DNA from: a virus
Length of the DNA stretch: 34,121 bases
IMG/VR virus record: IMGVR_UViG_3300025508_000075
Location: 1 to 34,121 of that record
Direction: 5' to 3' (one strand)
Positions 1-8,550 of this stretch are shown in pieces (the first letter of the stretch is position 1; every line of letters starts with the position of its first letter). Both the position numbers and the translations under genes were made by a program. The notes beneath the pieces were generated by a model. The model saw only the letters and a list, made by a program, of their open reading frames with translations. It was not told the origin of the DNA and ran no database searches.

Positions 1-2957
1 TTAAATTGTCCTCCACCTGTTGCACCGAAGCTAGAAGTTAAGCTAAATGCTCTATCAACTGTTTGTGCTTCGGCATCTGTAATTCTTAAAGTAAAATTAT
101 AAGTTGTTGGTGTAGTTGAACTACCACCAAAATCACTTGTTGTTATCACACCTGTAGATGAATTTAAAGTACAATTTGCTTGTGAGGCATTTGTTAATAC
201 AGATGTTACTTCAGAAAAAGTTATTGAACTATCAGAAGAACCTGCAACTGTTGCTACAGTTCCTGAAAAATTACCAGCAATCGTACCTAATGATCCTGCT
301 GCTGTAGAAAAACTAGGTGCAGTTGAAGCTGTAATAATATTGTTTGTTGATCTTCCAGCATTACCATCTGGATTTTCAACTCTAACATAATAATTGCCAC
401 TTGCTAAAGTTACATTAACTGAAAGTGTCGTTGCGTTTGTAAATGAAACTGTATTAGAATTTGTAATAGCACCTGTTGAACCATTAACAAATTCAACAGA
501 GGGTATTGAAACAAAGTTTGTTCCTGTAATACTTATTGTTGTAGCTGAAGCTGGAGCAATAGTTTGAGATACATTGGCTACTGTTGGTTTAGTTTCTGCT
601 GCATCAATCCAAGATAATTGGTTTGTGCTTGAACCATTACTAGCTAAAACTTGATTTGCTGATCCAACTGATGTTGGTAAAATTAAAGTGTATGATTGTC
701 CAGCAGAGTGAGCTGGAGATTGTATTTTAACTCCATGAGAATTTTGTGAACAATTTAAAGTAATCTTACCATCTGCTGAAGAACCATCTCCTCTTGCAGT
801 TAAACTATTAGCTTCTACTGTAGCAGTAGTAAGAGTTTTACCTGCCATTGTCGTAGGTAATCTTGCATCATTTAAAGTTCCTGATGTAATATTTGATGCA
901 GCTATACTTGCAACATTGAATGTTCCAAAACCAACTATATCAATAATATCTGCTTGTGTTGCACCAGTTGCTAATACTACTGATGTTCCTGAAGTTACAG
1001 TTACATCTGTACCATTAACTAATTTAACACCATTTAAATATACATCTATAAATCCTGCATCATAAGCAAGTGTATTGCCATTATCATCTGATCCTGTAAA
1101 TGTAGTTTGATTTGCAGAAGCTGTGTATTTAAATCTTGCAGATGTTCCATTAACTGTAGAACCTGCTGCTGCCCAACCAGATGATTTATAAACTTTTAAT
1201 TCATTAGCAGTAGTGTCAAAATATAAATCACCCACATCCAAAGAACTACTTGGTGCTGAACTTGCAACTCTATATCTTTCACCAAAACTATTAACACCAG
1301 TAATATTTGCTGCTGTTGTATTAACATTTGATATTGAACCAGCTACAGTATTAACATTAGAAATAGAACCACCTACATTAGTAACATTAGTATTGTTAGA
1401 TGCTACTGTATTAATGTTAGTTGAGTTACCAGCAACTGTATTTACATTTGCTATTGATCCACCAACATTTGTTACATTAGTATTATTAGATGCAACTGTA
1501 TTTATGTTTGTAGAGTTTCCAGCTACAGCAGTAATGTTAGAATCATTATTTGCAACTGTTGTAATATTAGAACTGATTGCAGCTACTGTTGAAACTTCTG
1601 TAGCTTTAGGAGTTAATCTATGAAAAGTGTAAGTATTTAATGTTGTAGTTGTTTCTACAAGTACACCAAATCCTGCTGTTAAAACTGTAGAACCACATCC
1701 AGTTATTGTTACTGTAGAACCACCTACAGTTCCACTTGATATACTAACAGTTCCTCCAGAGGGTGTTCTTGTACTTGATATTGCTTGTATTGAAACGATT
1801 GTTCCTGCACCATCATTTACATCTGGATTTGTATTTGGAAAACTTGTTTCATTTGCTATAGGAAAAAAACCACCTACATCATCTACTAAATCTATAACTC
1901 TTGCATTGATAGCAGCAGTTGTTGCTATGAAGTCATCACTATTAGACCATGATTGACCAGAGTTAATTAATTCAGATGTATCTTTATTTAAAAATCTAGT
2001 GTCAGATGCTGATGTTGTATAGAAAGTATTATTGTCTGGTGTATGAGATGCTTGTTCTGAACTTGTAACTATAGCTGCATCTGCAATCTTACCAATCGTT
2101 ACAGCATCATCTGCTATCTTTGCAGTAGTTACATTAGTATCAGCTATCTTTGCTGTTGTAATTTGTGAGTCTGCAATATGTGCAGTATCAATACTACCAT
2201 CTACATAATGTTCTGAATCTATACTATCATCTGCAATCTTACTTCCATTAACTGCGTCTGCATTTATTTTAGCAGTTGTAATTCCATTGTCAGCTATTTT
2301 AGCTGTTGTAACATTTGCATCTGTAATTTTTGCAGTAGTAATTGCATTGTCTGCTATTTTAGTTGTAGTAACTGCATTAGCATTTATCTTTGCTTCTGTA
2401 ACTGCATTAGCATTTACTTGTGATGCTTGAACTGCATTGTCAGCAATCTTTGCATTAGTAACTGCATCATCTGCAATTTTAACTGTAGTAACAGAACCAT
2501 CTGCTAATGTTATAGTTGTAACAATTCCAGTTGGAATTGAATTACTTGTTTTAGATAATATACCAATATAAACATTTGAGATAGAACCTGATGTAAGAGT
2601 TCCAGAATCAAAAGTAACATTGATTGTTGTATTAGAAGAAAATGAAGATGAAGCTATTGTTCCAACTAAAGTATTAGCTGAATCTATAATTTTAATTCTT
2701 CTACCTGCATGATAGATTGCACTTACATCTACACCATTAATTGTAAAAGAAGTTGCTGATGCGTAAGCTGCTGTATAAGCACCATCACCATCACCATATT
2801 CTATCCATTGTGCATCATTGAACCACTCTCTAGTATTCTTCATCAATGCTCTGATTGCATTGTTTAGATTAGAAGGTAGCATTCCTTCTGCAACAGAAAT
2901 ACCATTTAATGATGTGTTACTAGCTTGTGTTGTTGAATAATCTTTTATACCTGCCAC
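1..2957 (-). CDS. Tail fibre protein, 3' end cut by window edge
   Basis: Long repetitive fibre, 985 codons visible and no stop before the edge. The GTG start at 2957 follows a good Shine-Dalgarno (AGGAG) that overlaps the end of the 49-aa gene upstream. The N-terminus (AGIKDYSTTQASNTS, then LPSNLNNAIRALMKNTREWF) looks like the virion-attachment end of marine podovirus fibres. A block of about 14 decapeptides built on T-x-KIAD follows, then a second decapeptide block (N-I-N-T-V-A type), then a beta-rich region with two Ig/cadherin-like segments. The last visible residues are GGGQF; by comparison with the gene at the right edge, the natural end is probably one Asn codon and a stop away. Role: host attachment, inferred from position after the nozzle gene and from the repeats. 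A plus-strand reading frame over 1213-1623 is only a shadow of the repeats. Confidence 0.85.
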   Translation of the reverse strand, partial: MAGIKDYSTTQASNTSLNGISVAEGMLPSNLNNAIRALMKNTREWFNDAQWIEYGDGDGAYTAAYASATSFTINGVDVSAIYHAGRRIKIIDSANTLVGTIASSSFSSNTTINVTFDSGTLTSGSISNVYIGILSKTSNSIPTGIVTTITLADGSVTTVKIADDAVTNAKIADNAVQASQVNANAVTEAKINANAVTTTKIADNAITTAKITDANVTTAKIADNGITTAKINADAVNGSKIADDSIDSEHYVDGSIDTAHIADSQITTAKIADTNVTTAKIADDAVTIGKIADAAIVTSSEQASHTPDNNTFYTTSASDTRFLNKDTSELINSGQSWSNSDDFIATTAAINARVIDLVDDVGGFFPIANETSFPNTNPDVNDGAGTIVSIQAISSTRTPSGGTVSISSGTVGGSTVTITGCGSTVLTAGFGVLVETTTTLNTYTFHRLTPKATEVSTVAAISSNITTVANNDSNITAVAGNSTNINTVASNNTNVTNVGGSIANVNTVAGNSTNINTVASNNTNVTNVGGSISNVNTVAGSISNVNTTAANITGVNSFGERYRVASSAPSSSLDVGDLYFDTTANELKVYKSSGWAAAGSTVNGTSARFKYTASANQTTFTGSDDNGNTLAYDAGFIDVYLNGVKLVNGTDVTVTSGTSVVLATGATQADIIDIVGFGTFNVASIAASNITSGTLNDARLPTTMAGKTLTTATVEANSLTARGDGSSADGKITLNCSQNSHGVKIQSPAHSAGQSYTLILPTSVGSANQVLASNGSSTNQLSWIDAAETKPTVANVSQTIAPASATTISITGTNFVSIPSVEFVNGSTGAITNSNTVSFTNATTLSVNVTLASGNYYVRVENPDGNAGRSTNNIITASTAPSFSTAAGSLGTIAGNFSGTVATVAGSSDSSITFSEVTSVLTNASQANCTLNSSTGVITTSDFGGSSTTPTTYNFTLRITDAEAQTVDRAFSLTSSFGATGGGQF
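1283..1610 (-). repeat. Second decapeptide block, partly a 90-bp repeat
   Basis: Ten-residue units such as TNINTVASNN, TNVTNVGGSI and NVNTVAGNS. Three of these make a 30-residue (90-bp) super-unit that occurs twice almost unchanged, with further diverged units on both sides. Limits are approximate. Probably a coiled or beta-helical shaft segment. Confidence 0.75.
2069..2496 (-). repeat. Decapeptide (30-bp) tandem repeats in fibre
   Basis: Reading the minus strand, about 14 consecutive ten-residue units follow the pattern x-T-x-KIAD-x-x-V/I (for example TTAKIADDAV, TTTKIADNAI). Units near the middle have drifted (EHYVDGSI, QVNANAV). The DNA period is 30 bp. Limits are approximate. Such arrays form extended fibre shafts and can change copy number by slippage. 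Confidence 0.8.
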
Positions 2958-2958
2958 T

Positions 2959-3108
2959 TTATTCTCCTATGAACCAAGCAAATGCTTTATTGTTTTCTTG
3001 ATTCTTTTCGTTAATCAATGCGTTGATAGCTTCTTCAATTTGTCTTTGAAAGAACTCTTGAGTTTCAAAACTGTATCTCACATTATCTATATCACTTTTA
3101 TCTGTCAT
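2959..3108 (-). CDS. Small conserved-looking virion-region protein (49 aa)
   Basis: Begins MTDKSDIDNVRYSFETQ and ends AFAWFIGE. The ATG at 3108 is chosen because it overlaps the stop of the nozzle gene (ATGA), the usual coupling in this genome; the frame stays open upstream to 3159 but that would overlap the nozzle gene by over 50 bases. The sequence FFQRQIEEAINALINEKN suggests an amphipathic helix. It lies between nozzle and fibre genes, so it could be a small tail assembly or connector protein. Similar short proteins sit next to fibre genes in marine podoviruses; the function is unknown. Confidence 0.7.
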   Translation of the reverse strand: MTDKSDIDNVRYSFETQEFFQRQIEEAINALINEKNQENNKAFAWFIGE

Positions 3109-4571
3109 CTCAAGCCTGATCTTGATGCAACAATATCTATTCCTTGTGCATCTTTCCAAGCTCCTCCACTTGGTATTTTTACATTAAATTTTACATATCT
3201 TCCAGATTGTCTTACTGGATTAATACCTGTTGTATTCATACTTGAAACAGATGATTCTGTACTACTATCTGCTAGTTTATCTCTAGTTTTTATAGTTACA
3301 GTAGCTTCAGCATCTACAATAGGTCTTACACCTATTATATTTGATCTTGTTCCTGGAAACAACTCAATTTCTGAAGTTTCTATTTCTCCTACATTTGCAG
3401 TACCAGAAAAGATAGCTGCTTTAAAATTATTATCTATTGCACCTAATAGTAATTGTCCTCCAGACCAAAAGTCAGTATCTAAAGCAATATTAATTTGATC
3501 CAAGTTTTGAGATATAATATCCATTAACTCTACTGTATATGCACCAACAAACTGTGAAAATATTGTACTAGCATTAGCTTCAGCAGTTGACCATTTTTGT
3601 GTAGCATAATTATAAATTAATATTTTATCACAAATACCTGTAGTGTTAGATGTATTAGAAGCTGAAGGATATAACCACATAGCAAGTTGATTAAATGGAT
3701 CAACAGCAGCACATATTCTATCAGCAAATGCTTTATTTAAATCTACATCAAAAAATCTATTTACTTTTTCTGCACCAATAGAAATAACTTGATCGCCATT
3801 GATTTCAAAGAAACCATCATCTGCATAAAAGAATACTCTACGATTATCTTGACAAACTGTTCTACCATATACTGCACCTCTGTTAGGTGATATTACTGAT
3901 AATCTAAATACTGTTGCACCACCTACATAGTCCATACGAACTATTTGATTTTGCCTAAACACATAACCAATCTCTCCTGATGTTATGTGTGTAATCTGTC
4001 CACCTGAACCTGGTAGGTCTTGCAAGTCTGATTGTTTAGTTCCAGGCGACCAAGTTCCAATATCATTGATACCTGACCATTGTATTCTATTAGATGCGTT
4101 ACTATGATTTCCTGTAACTAAAAAATCTCTAATAACTCCTGATACTCTAAAGTTAGGTAAAGTACCACTTGTTGTAATAGTAGATAAATTTGCAAAATTA
4201 GTTGATGTACCCATTAAAAAATATTGTGGAGCATCTACACCATTTGTTGCAATTATATAATTACCAAATTGTGTAAAAGTCCAAAAGTCATCATTAGAAC
4301 CTGTAAGACTTCCTTTTCTTGAAGTAAAAGTACCACCAGCTAATTGATATATATTTGTGTTTGTAGAAACAAAATTAAAAACTGTATTTGAATTATCTCT
4401 AAATGAACCAGCACCTCTACTATCAGCAGCAATATTATTTGATGAATAACTTACTAATGATGGAAATCTTTTATAGGATTGTCTTGCAAAATAAACATTG
4501 TTAGCAACATTAGCACCAGGATTATTATGCTCTGGTTGGTCAGGAAGCCATTCGCCAAAAGGTACTTGCAT
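3105..4571 (-). CDS. Tail nozzle / P22 gp10-like tail tube protein
   Basis: 488 aa, beginning MQVPFGEWLPDQPEHNNPGA, an opening typical of podoviral tail-nozzle or head-completion proteins just after the adaptor gene. The body is rich in beta strands and turns (FRDNSNTVFNFVSTNTNIYQ; IQWSGINDIGTWSPG), as expected of a beta-propeller, with a C-terminal beta domain. It is expected to extend the portal-adaptor channel and carry the fibres. A Shine-Dalgarno (AGGAG) lies 5 bases before the ATG; the adaptor stop is 7 bases upstream. Function comes from gene order and general sequence character; a specific family match was not computed. Confidence 0.75.
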   Translation of the reverse strand: MQVPFGEWLPDQPEHNNPGANVANNVYFARQSYKRFPSLVSYSSNNIAADSRGAGSFRDNSNTVFNFVSTNTNIYQLAGGTFTSRKGSLTGSNDDFWTFTQFGNYIIATNGVDAPQYFLMGTSTNFANLSTITTSGTLPNFRVSGVIRDFLVTGNHSNASNRIQWSGINDIGTWSPGTKQSDLQDLPGSGGQITHITSGEIGYVFRQNQIVRMDYVGGATVFRLSVISPNRGAVYGRTVCQDNRRVFFYADDGFFEINGDQVISIGAEKVNRFFDVDLNKAFADRICAAVDPFNQLAMWLYPSASNTSNTTGICDKILIYNYATQKWSTAEANASTIFSQFVGAYTVELMDIISQNLDQINIALDTDFWSGGQLLLGAIDNNFKAAIFSGTANVGEIETSEIELFPGTRSNIIGVRPIVDAEATVTIKTRDKLADSSTESSVSSMNTTGINPVRQSGRYVKFNVKIPSGGAWKDAQGIDIVASRSGLR

Positions 4572-4578
4572 TATTCTC

Positions 4579-5259
4579 CTATTGGTTATTATTTGTTATT
4601 GCAACATAATTATCATTAAAAGAACTTGCTACAGTTACATCTGATCTTTGTTGTAATGGTGCATTACCATATTGATCTTCTCTGTCATTTCTCTCAAGTC
4701 TTTCAAGTGCTGTTACATATTGTTGTTGCCATTGTTGTACCTGTCTTGGTTCAATGCCACCTAAAAAATTAGCAGCATGATATAAAGCACCATATAAATA
4801 AATTGAAGGATGATTTGATAAAATATAATTTGATGTATTAGTTGATGATAAAGGATCAAACTCCTTATAATAATTAATTGTTGCTGTATATGTAGATGCT
4901 GGTGTTGGAGCAAATCTAAAGTTATCTCCTAATATTGTAAATGTGCTTGGCATACCAGAAGTTGAACTACCTTTTATTTGATCCATTTGAGCTGGAGTAA
5001 TATATTTTAAAGCATATTTAGTTCCACCTTCTACAATATACATATCTCTTAATTGTAAAAATCCTGTAGGAAGTGCAACTGTTTCTGCATTAATAGTAAA
5101 TGAAGCATCTGTTGCATTCATTTTTCTTATTCTTAATTTTGAGTTGAAATCTTTTTCAGCCAACACTATAAAATCTTCGGCTATCTCTGATGTTAAATCT
5201 GTTCTATTTAACCAATTTGCTATTGATGTTTTTAATTCTGTGTATGTAGATAAAGCCAT
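4579..5259 (-). CDS. Head-tail adaptor protein (SU10-type)
   Basis: 226 aa. The N-terminus MALSTYTELKTSIANWLNRTD is the characteristic opening of the SU10-type podoviral adaptor family: a helix followed by an acidic helix (IAEDFIVLAEKDFNSKLRIRKM), then a beta region with LPTGFLQLRDMYI. The helical C-terminal half ends in a Gln-rich segment (QVQQWQQQYVTALERLER). Adaptors form a dodecameric ring beneath the portal and seat the nozzle. The ATG overlaps the preceding stop by one base (TAATG), so translation is probably coupled. Confidence 0.85.
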   Translation of the reverse strand: MALSTYTELKTSIANWLNRTDLTSEIAEDFIVLAEKDFNSKLRIRKMNATDASFTINAETVALPTGFLQLRDMYIVEGGTKYALKYITPAQMDQIKGSSTSGMPSTFTILGDNFRFAPTPASTYTATINYYKEFDPLSSTNTSNYILSNHPSIYLYGALYHAANFLGGIEPRQVQQWQQQYVTALERLERNDREDQYGNAPLQQRSDVTVASSFNDNYVAITNNNQ

Positions 5260-5591
5260 TATATATTACCTTCTGCTGTTTTGAAATATCTAAACTCTGT
5301 TGAATTTAGTTTTTTCTTTAATATTTTTTTTTGTACTTCTGGTGGTAGTCCAAACCAATTATTACTTCCATTATACTCATTTGCCCAAACAGATAAAGCA
5401 ATAGTTGGAATACTAGCCACTCTCTTTAAATCTCTGGATTTAGAATATCCATCATTTAAATTAAGTAATCTTTTATTGTGTTTAAGATGTGGATCAATAT
5501 TAACTTCTTCCTTAACAGCAATTTTACCTTCCATGTCATCTTTCATGTAGGTAGTTTTATTTAAACCATCAATAGTAATATCTTTTCTCAT
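5259..5591 (-). CDS. Uncharacterised protein between 44-aa gene and adaptor (110 aa)
   Basis: Starts MRKDITIDGLNKTTYMKDDMEG; the C-terminal half has a well-formed segment (SIPTIALSVWANEYNGSNNW, then FGLPPEVQKKILKKKLNS) with a helix and exposed aromatics. It overlaps the upstream 44-aa gene by ATGA and the adaptor gene by TAATG. Lying between capsid-associated genes and the adaptor it is probably a virion assembly factor, but no domain is recognised. A plus-strand frame at 5281-5550 is its shadow. Confidence 0.75.
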   Translation of the reverse strand: MRKDITIDGLNKTTYMKDDMEGKIAVKEEVNIDPHLKHNKRLLNLNDGYSKSRDLKRVASIPTIALSVWANEYNGSNNWFGLPPEVQKKILKKKLNSTEFRYFKTAEGNI

Positions 5592-5722
5592 CTTCCTTGT
5601 CCTTTGTACCTAGTTAGTTTTTTTTGTCTTTTTTCACTTTTGTTCAAAGATTTTTTATGAACACCTGGTCTTTTAGGTGGTTTATCTCTTGGAACAAAGT
5701 GGACAAACTTTTGTCTTGCCAC
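5588..5722 (-). CDS. Small basic protein (44 aa), GTG start
   Basis: Reads M(GTG)-ARQKFVHFVPRDKPPKRPG and ends KLTRYKGQGR. It is very basic, with many Lys and Arg and few acids. The GTG shares one base with the stop of the gene above (TAGTG) and its TGA overlaps the next ATG (ATGA), so it fits perfectly between two coupled genes. Short proteins with this RPGxHKKSLNKSEKR pattern are familiar from marine phages, in my recollection; the function is unknown. DNA or RNA binding in the virion is a guess from charge. Confidence 0.75.
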   Translation of the reverse strand: MARQKFVHFVPRDKPPKRPGVHKKSLNKSEKRQKKLTRYKGQGR

Positions 5723-6000
5723 TACGCACTCATTTCAGTTACATAGACATCTGTAGATGAACCATGAAATACTGCAATCTTTTCGCCAGGTGAAACTTTT
5801 AATATTTCTATTTCTCCAGATGGTAATAAAGCTGATGTTGCACTTGCAGTAGGTGAAGCACCTAAAACAAAATGGAAATTAGCTGAACCAACTATTCTAA
5901 TATATTCAGTTTGTGAACCAAATGCACTAGATGCTGCTGAAGAATTATTGGTATTAATTTTTTGTGTAGTACCAGGTCTTAAAGCATAATTATAACTCAT
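5722..6000 (-). CDS. Beta-rich virion protein (92 aa)
   Basis: MSYNYALRPGTTQKINTNNS followed by an Ala/Ser-rich stretch and a compact beta domain (EYIRIVGSANFHFVLGASPT; LKVSPGEKIAVFHGSSTDVY) ending VTEMSA. The jelly-roll-like strand spacing and position just after the capsid genes suggest a capsid decoration or fibre-associated protein. Shine-Dalgarno AGGAG lies about 9 bases before the ATG, on the 3' side of a possible hairpin (see 6020-6053). Confidence 0.7.
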   Translation of the reverse strand: MSYNYALRPGTTQKINTNNSSAASSAFGSQTEYIRIVGSANFHFVLGASPTASATSALLPSGEIEILKVSPGEKIAVFHGSSTDVYVTEMSA

Positions 6001-6008
6001 ATTTTTTC

Positions 6009-6053
6009 TCCTAATTTTTTAGGGGGGAAGTATCGCTAGACAAGATCCCCCCA
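6009..6053 (-). other. Intergenic G6/C6 hairpin with overlapping small hairpin
   Basis: Six G (sense, 6052-6047) pair with six C (6027-6022), plus one A-U pair inside, closing a loop of about 17 bases. Immediately downstream a second stem CCTAA-AAAA-TTAGG would use the last two C and cover the first bases of the Shine-Dalgarno of the 92-aa gene. The two stems cannot both form completely. No U-run follows, so this is not a classic terminator. Confidence 0.5.
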
Positions 6054-6061
6054 GTTAGTAT

Positions 6062-6409
6062 TTATCTTCTTATAACAAATGTCACAAGTAATTTTTTAGC
6101 TCCAGTAGAACCACCATCTGTAATTAATTCAATAGTTCCATTTTCTTCAACTCTATTAGCAGCAGTAGGTTCAGCAGAATCTACAGTACCAGCAGCAGAA
6201 CCAGAGTGTGCAACTGTGATTCCTCCACCAGTTACAGCAGTACCACCTATTTCAAAAGAAATAGCTGCGTTGCCACCAGAAATTGCACCTTGTAAAGCAG
6301 TAATAATTTTAATTATTTTACCACCATCAGGTACAGCAACAAAAGTTGATGAAGCTGTTGAAATATCTTCTATTTCAGCAGTTAAAAAGTAATCGTTTAA
6401 TGTTCTCAT
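6062..6409 (-). CDS. Putative capsid decoration protein (115 aa)
   Basis: MRTLNDYFLTAEIEDISTAS, then beta strands separated by Gly/Ala/Thr turns (DGGKIIKIITALQGAISGGN; ELITDGGSTGAKKLLVTFVI), ending RR. Length, composition and location directly after the major capsid gene match head decoration or head fibre proteins of marine podoviruses. Separated from the capsid gene by about 105 bases holding a hairpin. No specific family is claimed. Confidence 0.65.
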   Translation of the reverse strand: MRTLNDYFLTAEIEDISTASSTFVAVPDGGKIIKIITALQGAISGGNAAISFEIGGTAVTGGGITVAHSGSAAGTVDSAEPTAANRVEENGTIELITDGGSTGAKKLLVTFVIRR

Positions 6410-6486
6410 TTTTTATCCTATTTATTTGCTTCGTTCCGACTTCAAAATAAATCTTCAAAGACCAAACAAAATTGTTAATTGATTGA

Positions 6487-6504
6487 TGGGGGATTGCTCC
6501 CCCA
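6487..6504 (-). terminator. Perfect GNRA-loop hairpin after capsid gene
   Basis: In the sense (minus) RNA: UGGGGGA, loop GCAA, UCCCCCA, a seven-pair perfect stem closed by a GNRA tetraloop, 12 bases after the capsid stop. The sequence after it is AU-rich (UCAAUCAAUUAACAAUUUUG) but not a clean U-run. It may be a weak terminator or a 3' stability element that lets capsid mRNA outnumber downstream messages. Confidence 0.6.
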
Positions 6505-6516
6505 CCAGATTAAGTA

Positions 6517-7467
6517 TTATGAAGTAGTTAAGTCTGTAACTAATCCACTAGCTTTTTCGTTTCTTGACACAAGAGTGTACTCTGCCAACATAAATCTCTG
6601 ATCTGCATCAGCAGTTTGTGCTGGAGTTTGTAGAGCAAAATCTCTCAAGAAAGCAACTGCCCAGTAGTCCATCTCTAATACAAGAGCATCCTGACCTTTT
6701 TTAGCAGCAGTAGCATTTGCACCTCTGATAAATCGGTTTGGAGCAACTTGTAGAGTTCCGAAATCTGACTCATATACATCAATAGAAGTAACTAATCTTC
6801 TATCTTCTGCTTGGTCAAATCTAGTTGAACCACCAGTAAAGCCAGATAGTTTTTGTTTATTGAAAGCACCAACCATAATCATGTTTGGATTTCCACCTTC
6901 ATTAAAGCATGATCTCAATACACCTTTTAACTGATCTTCAGTAAAAGCTCTTTGAGTTCCATCTGTTCTAGCAGCACCATTTCCAGCACCAGAACCACCA
7001 GCACCTGCATCAACATTGGTTTCAATCCAAGTTTGACAGCCACCTAGTTTTCTAGCAGTAGAAGCATTACCAGCAGCTTTTGCTACATTAGATAAAAGAG
7101 CAGTTTCCATATCTCTTTTTAATTCTTTTGCAGATTTTGCTACTTGATAAGCTAACTCATTGTTTCTACCAGCAGCAGTTACAGCATCATTTGTTCCTGA
7201 TACTTGAACAGCTTTTGTAGAAATTTGAGTATGGTTTTCTTCTTTAGTAGTTGCACTCAATGTAGGGTAACTAATCGTTGCACCCTCAACTGCATGGTTA
7301 GCAGCAACATCTGCTAATGCATCTGTTTGCCATTGGTGAGTAGTTTGTGTTGCTTTTTCTTTAGCAACTCCAGACATAAAAGGTGTTTCAGTTGGTGATA
7401 TTGAATAAATAATATCTGCCAAATCTTCTCTTATGCCGACTGTTTGGTATGTTTGATATACAGCCAT
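6517..7467 (-). CDS. Major capsid protein (SU10/DUF5309-like)
   Basis: 316 aa. The opening MAVYQTYQTVGIREDLADII followed by YSISPTETPFMSGVAKEKAT is the hallmark of the SU10-type (DUF5309) major capsid family, which has an HK97-type fold. Also typical are HQWQTDAL near residue 44, the central GRNNELAYQVAKSAKELKRD helix (E-loop/spine region) and the C-terminal TLVSRNEKASG. Length fits the family. It assembles the procapsid with the scaffold encoded upstream. Shine-Dalgarno AAGGAG lies about 7 bases before the ATG. Confidence 0.93.
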   Translation of the reverse strand: MAVYQTYQTVGIREDLADIIYSISPTETPFMSGVAKEKATQTTHQWQTDALADVAANHAVEGATISYPTLSATTKEENHTQISTKAVQVSGTNDAVTAAGRNNELAYQVAKSAKELKRDMETALLSNVAKAAGNASTARKLGGCQTWIETNVDAGAGGSGAGNGAARTDGTQRAFTEDQLKGVLRSCFNEGGNPNMIMVGAFNKQKLSGFTGGSTRFDQAEDRRLVTSIDVYESDFGTLQVAPNRFIRGANATAAKKGQDALVLEMDYWAVAFLRDFALQTPAQTADADQRFMLAEYTLVSRNEKASGLVTDLTTS

Positions 7468-7494
7468 TGTTTATCTCCTTATTTAGGTTATTGT

Positions 7495-8496
7495 TTATAA
7501 ATAACGCATCAAAAGATCAGTTGCGTCTTTTGGACTTCCTGACTTTTTCAACGCTCTAATTTGATTCAACCTAGATTTAGAGTTTAATTCTTCTTTAGTA
7601 GATTTTGTGCCTGACTTAACAAACTTACCAGATGGTCTGATTTTTTTAGAAACTAAATTAGGTTTAACTTCTTTAGATTTCTTATAACCCATTCCATCCA
7701 TAATCACATCAAACATTCTTGAGTCATAAATTCTTGAAACATCCTCATTAGAGAATCCTTTAGAACTTAAATAACTAACAATATTTGATTTAACTGTTGC
7801 ACCCTTTATTGGGTCAGCTATCTCTGGATGTCTTAAGTGAAGTTTTCTTTGTTCTTCTCTTAATATTTCCTGAAATTGAGTTTGCTGATGCTCTCTCAAT
7901 TTTTGCTGTGCATCTTGTATCGTATTTTTTCGTTTCTGAATTCTACGATCAATCTTTGCAGCTTCAGTTGGATCTTCATCCCAAAGTTTATCTAGTTCTT
8001 TGGAATTCATATCGTTGTTAATTTCAGCATTCAAAGTAACTACCAAAGAGTTTAAATCATCCATCTTTGTTGAATACTGTTTTTTAAGACGATCTTCTTC
8101 AGATTTTAGCTCTCTTTTCTCAATCGCTATTTCTTCAGTCTTTCGTCTATAGTCGGCATCTTTTTGATAACCTGCTTTTAATTCTTCAAGGTCAACATCA
8201 ATCTTTTCACCATTAACTGTAACTTGGTGTAGATTGGTTGTTTGTTCTTCAATCGCATTTTCATCTTCTGATGCTTCTTCTTCGGCTGGAGCTTCTTGAG
8301 TTTCCTCTTGTTGAGCTTCAGGTTGTTGTTGAACTTCTTGATTATCTTCAGCTTTCGCTTCTGTTTCTTTCGGTTCAACTGGTGTTGCTTCTTCTTGTGG
8401 TTTGTTGATAACACCTTTGGTGTCCATCAAACCTTCAATATGTTTAGCAGCACCTTGTACTGAACTATTATTCAGTAAAGGGTTTGAGTCAGACAT
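7495..8496 (-). CDS. Capsid scaffold protein
   Basis: 333 aa from the ATG at 8496, which has GGAGG at ideal spacing; a second ATG at 8508 lacks one. Highly acidic and Gln/Glu-rich N-terminal third (EEATPVEPKETEAKAEDNQE and a run of QQQPEAQQEE type), then a long charged coiled coil (about residues 110-215) and a basic C-terminal tail with KKIRPSGKFVKSGTKSTK. An acidic disordered start, coiled coil and basic capsid-binding tail, located between portal and capsid genes, is the normal scaffold design. Expected to be absent from mature virions. Confidence 0.85.
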   Translation of the reverse strand: MSDSNPLLNNSSVQGAAKHIEGLMDTKGVINKPQEEATPVEPKETEAKAEDNQEVQQQPEAQQEETQEAPAEEEASEDENAIEEQTTNLHQVTVNGEKIDVDLEELKAGYQKDADYRRKTEEIAIEKRELKSEEDRLKKQYSTKMDDLNSLVVTLNAEINNDMNSKELDKLWDEDPTEAAKIDRRIQKRKNTIQDAQQKLREHQQTQFQEILREEQRKLHLRHPEIADPIKGATVKSNIVSYLSSKGFSNEDVSRIYDSRMFDVIMDGMGYKKSKEVKPNLVSKKIRPSGKFVKSGTKSTKEELNSKSRLNQIRALKKSGSPKDATDLLMRYL

Positions 8497-8550
8497 ATAG
8501 TCCTCCATAGTTAAGCTGTCTTACGACTTGGCTTATTCTAACCATTGTGG

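Noticed and set aside
1213-1623. Plus-strand frame of 136 codons with Val/Thr/Leu repeats
   Set aside because: It is the complement of the decapeptide repeats of the fibre gene; no ribosome site and no coupling to neighbours.
1283-2496. CRISPR-like tandem repeats
   Set aside because: Repeats are contiguous 30-bp coding units without spacers and keep a reading frame.
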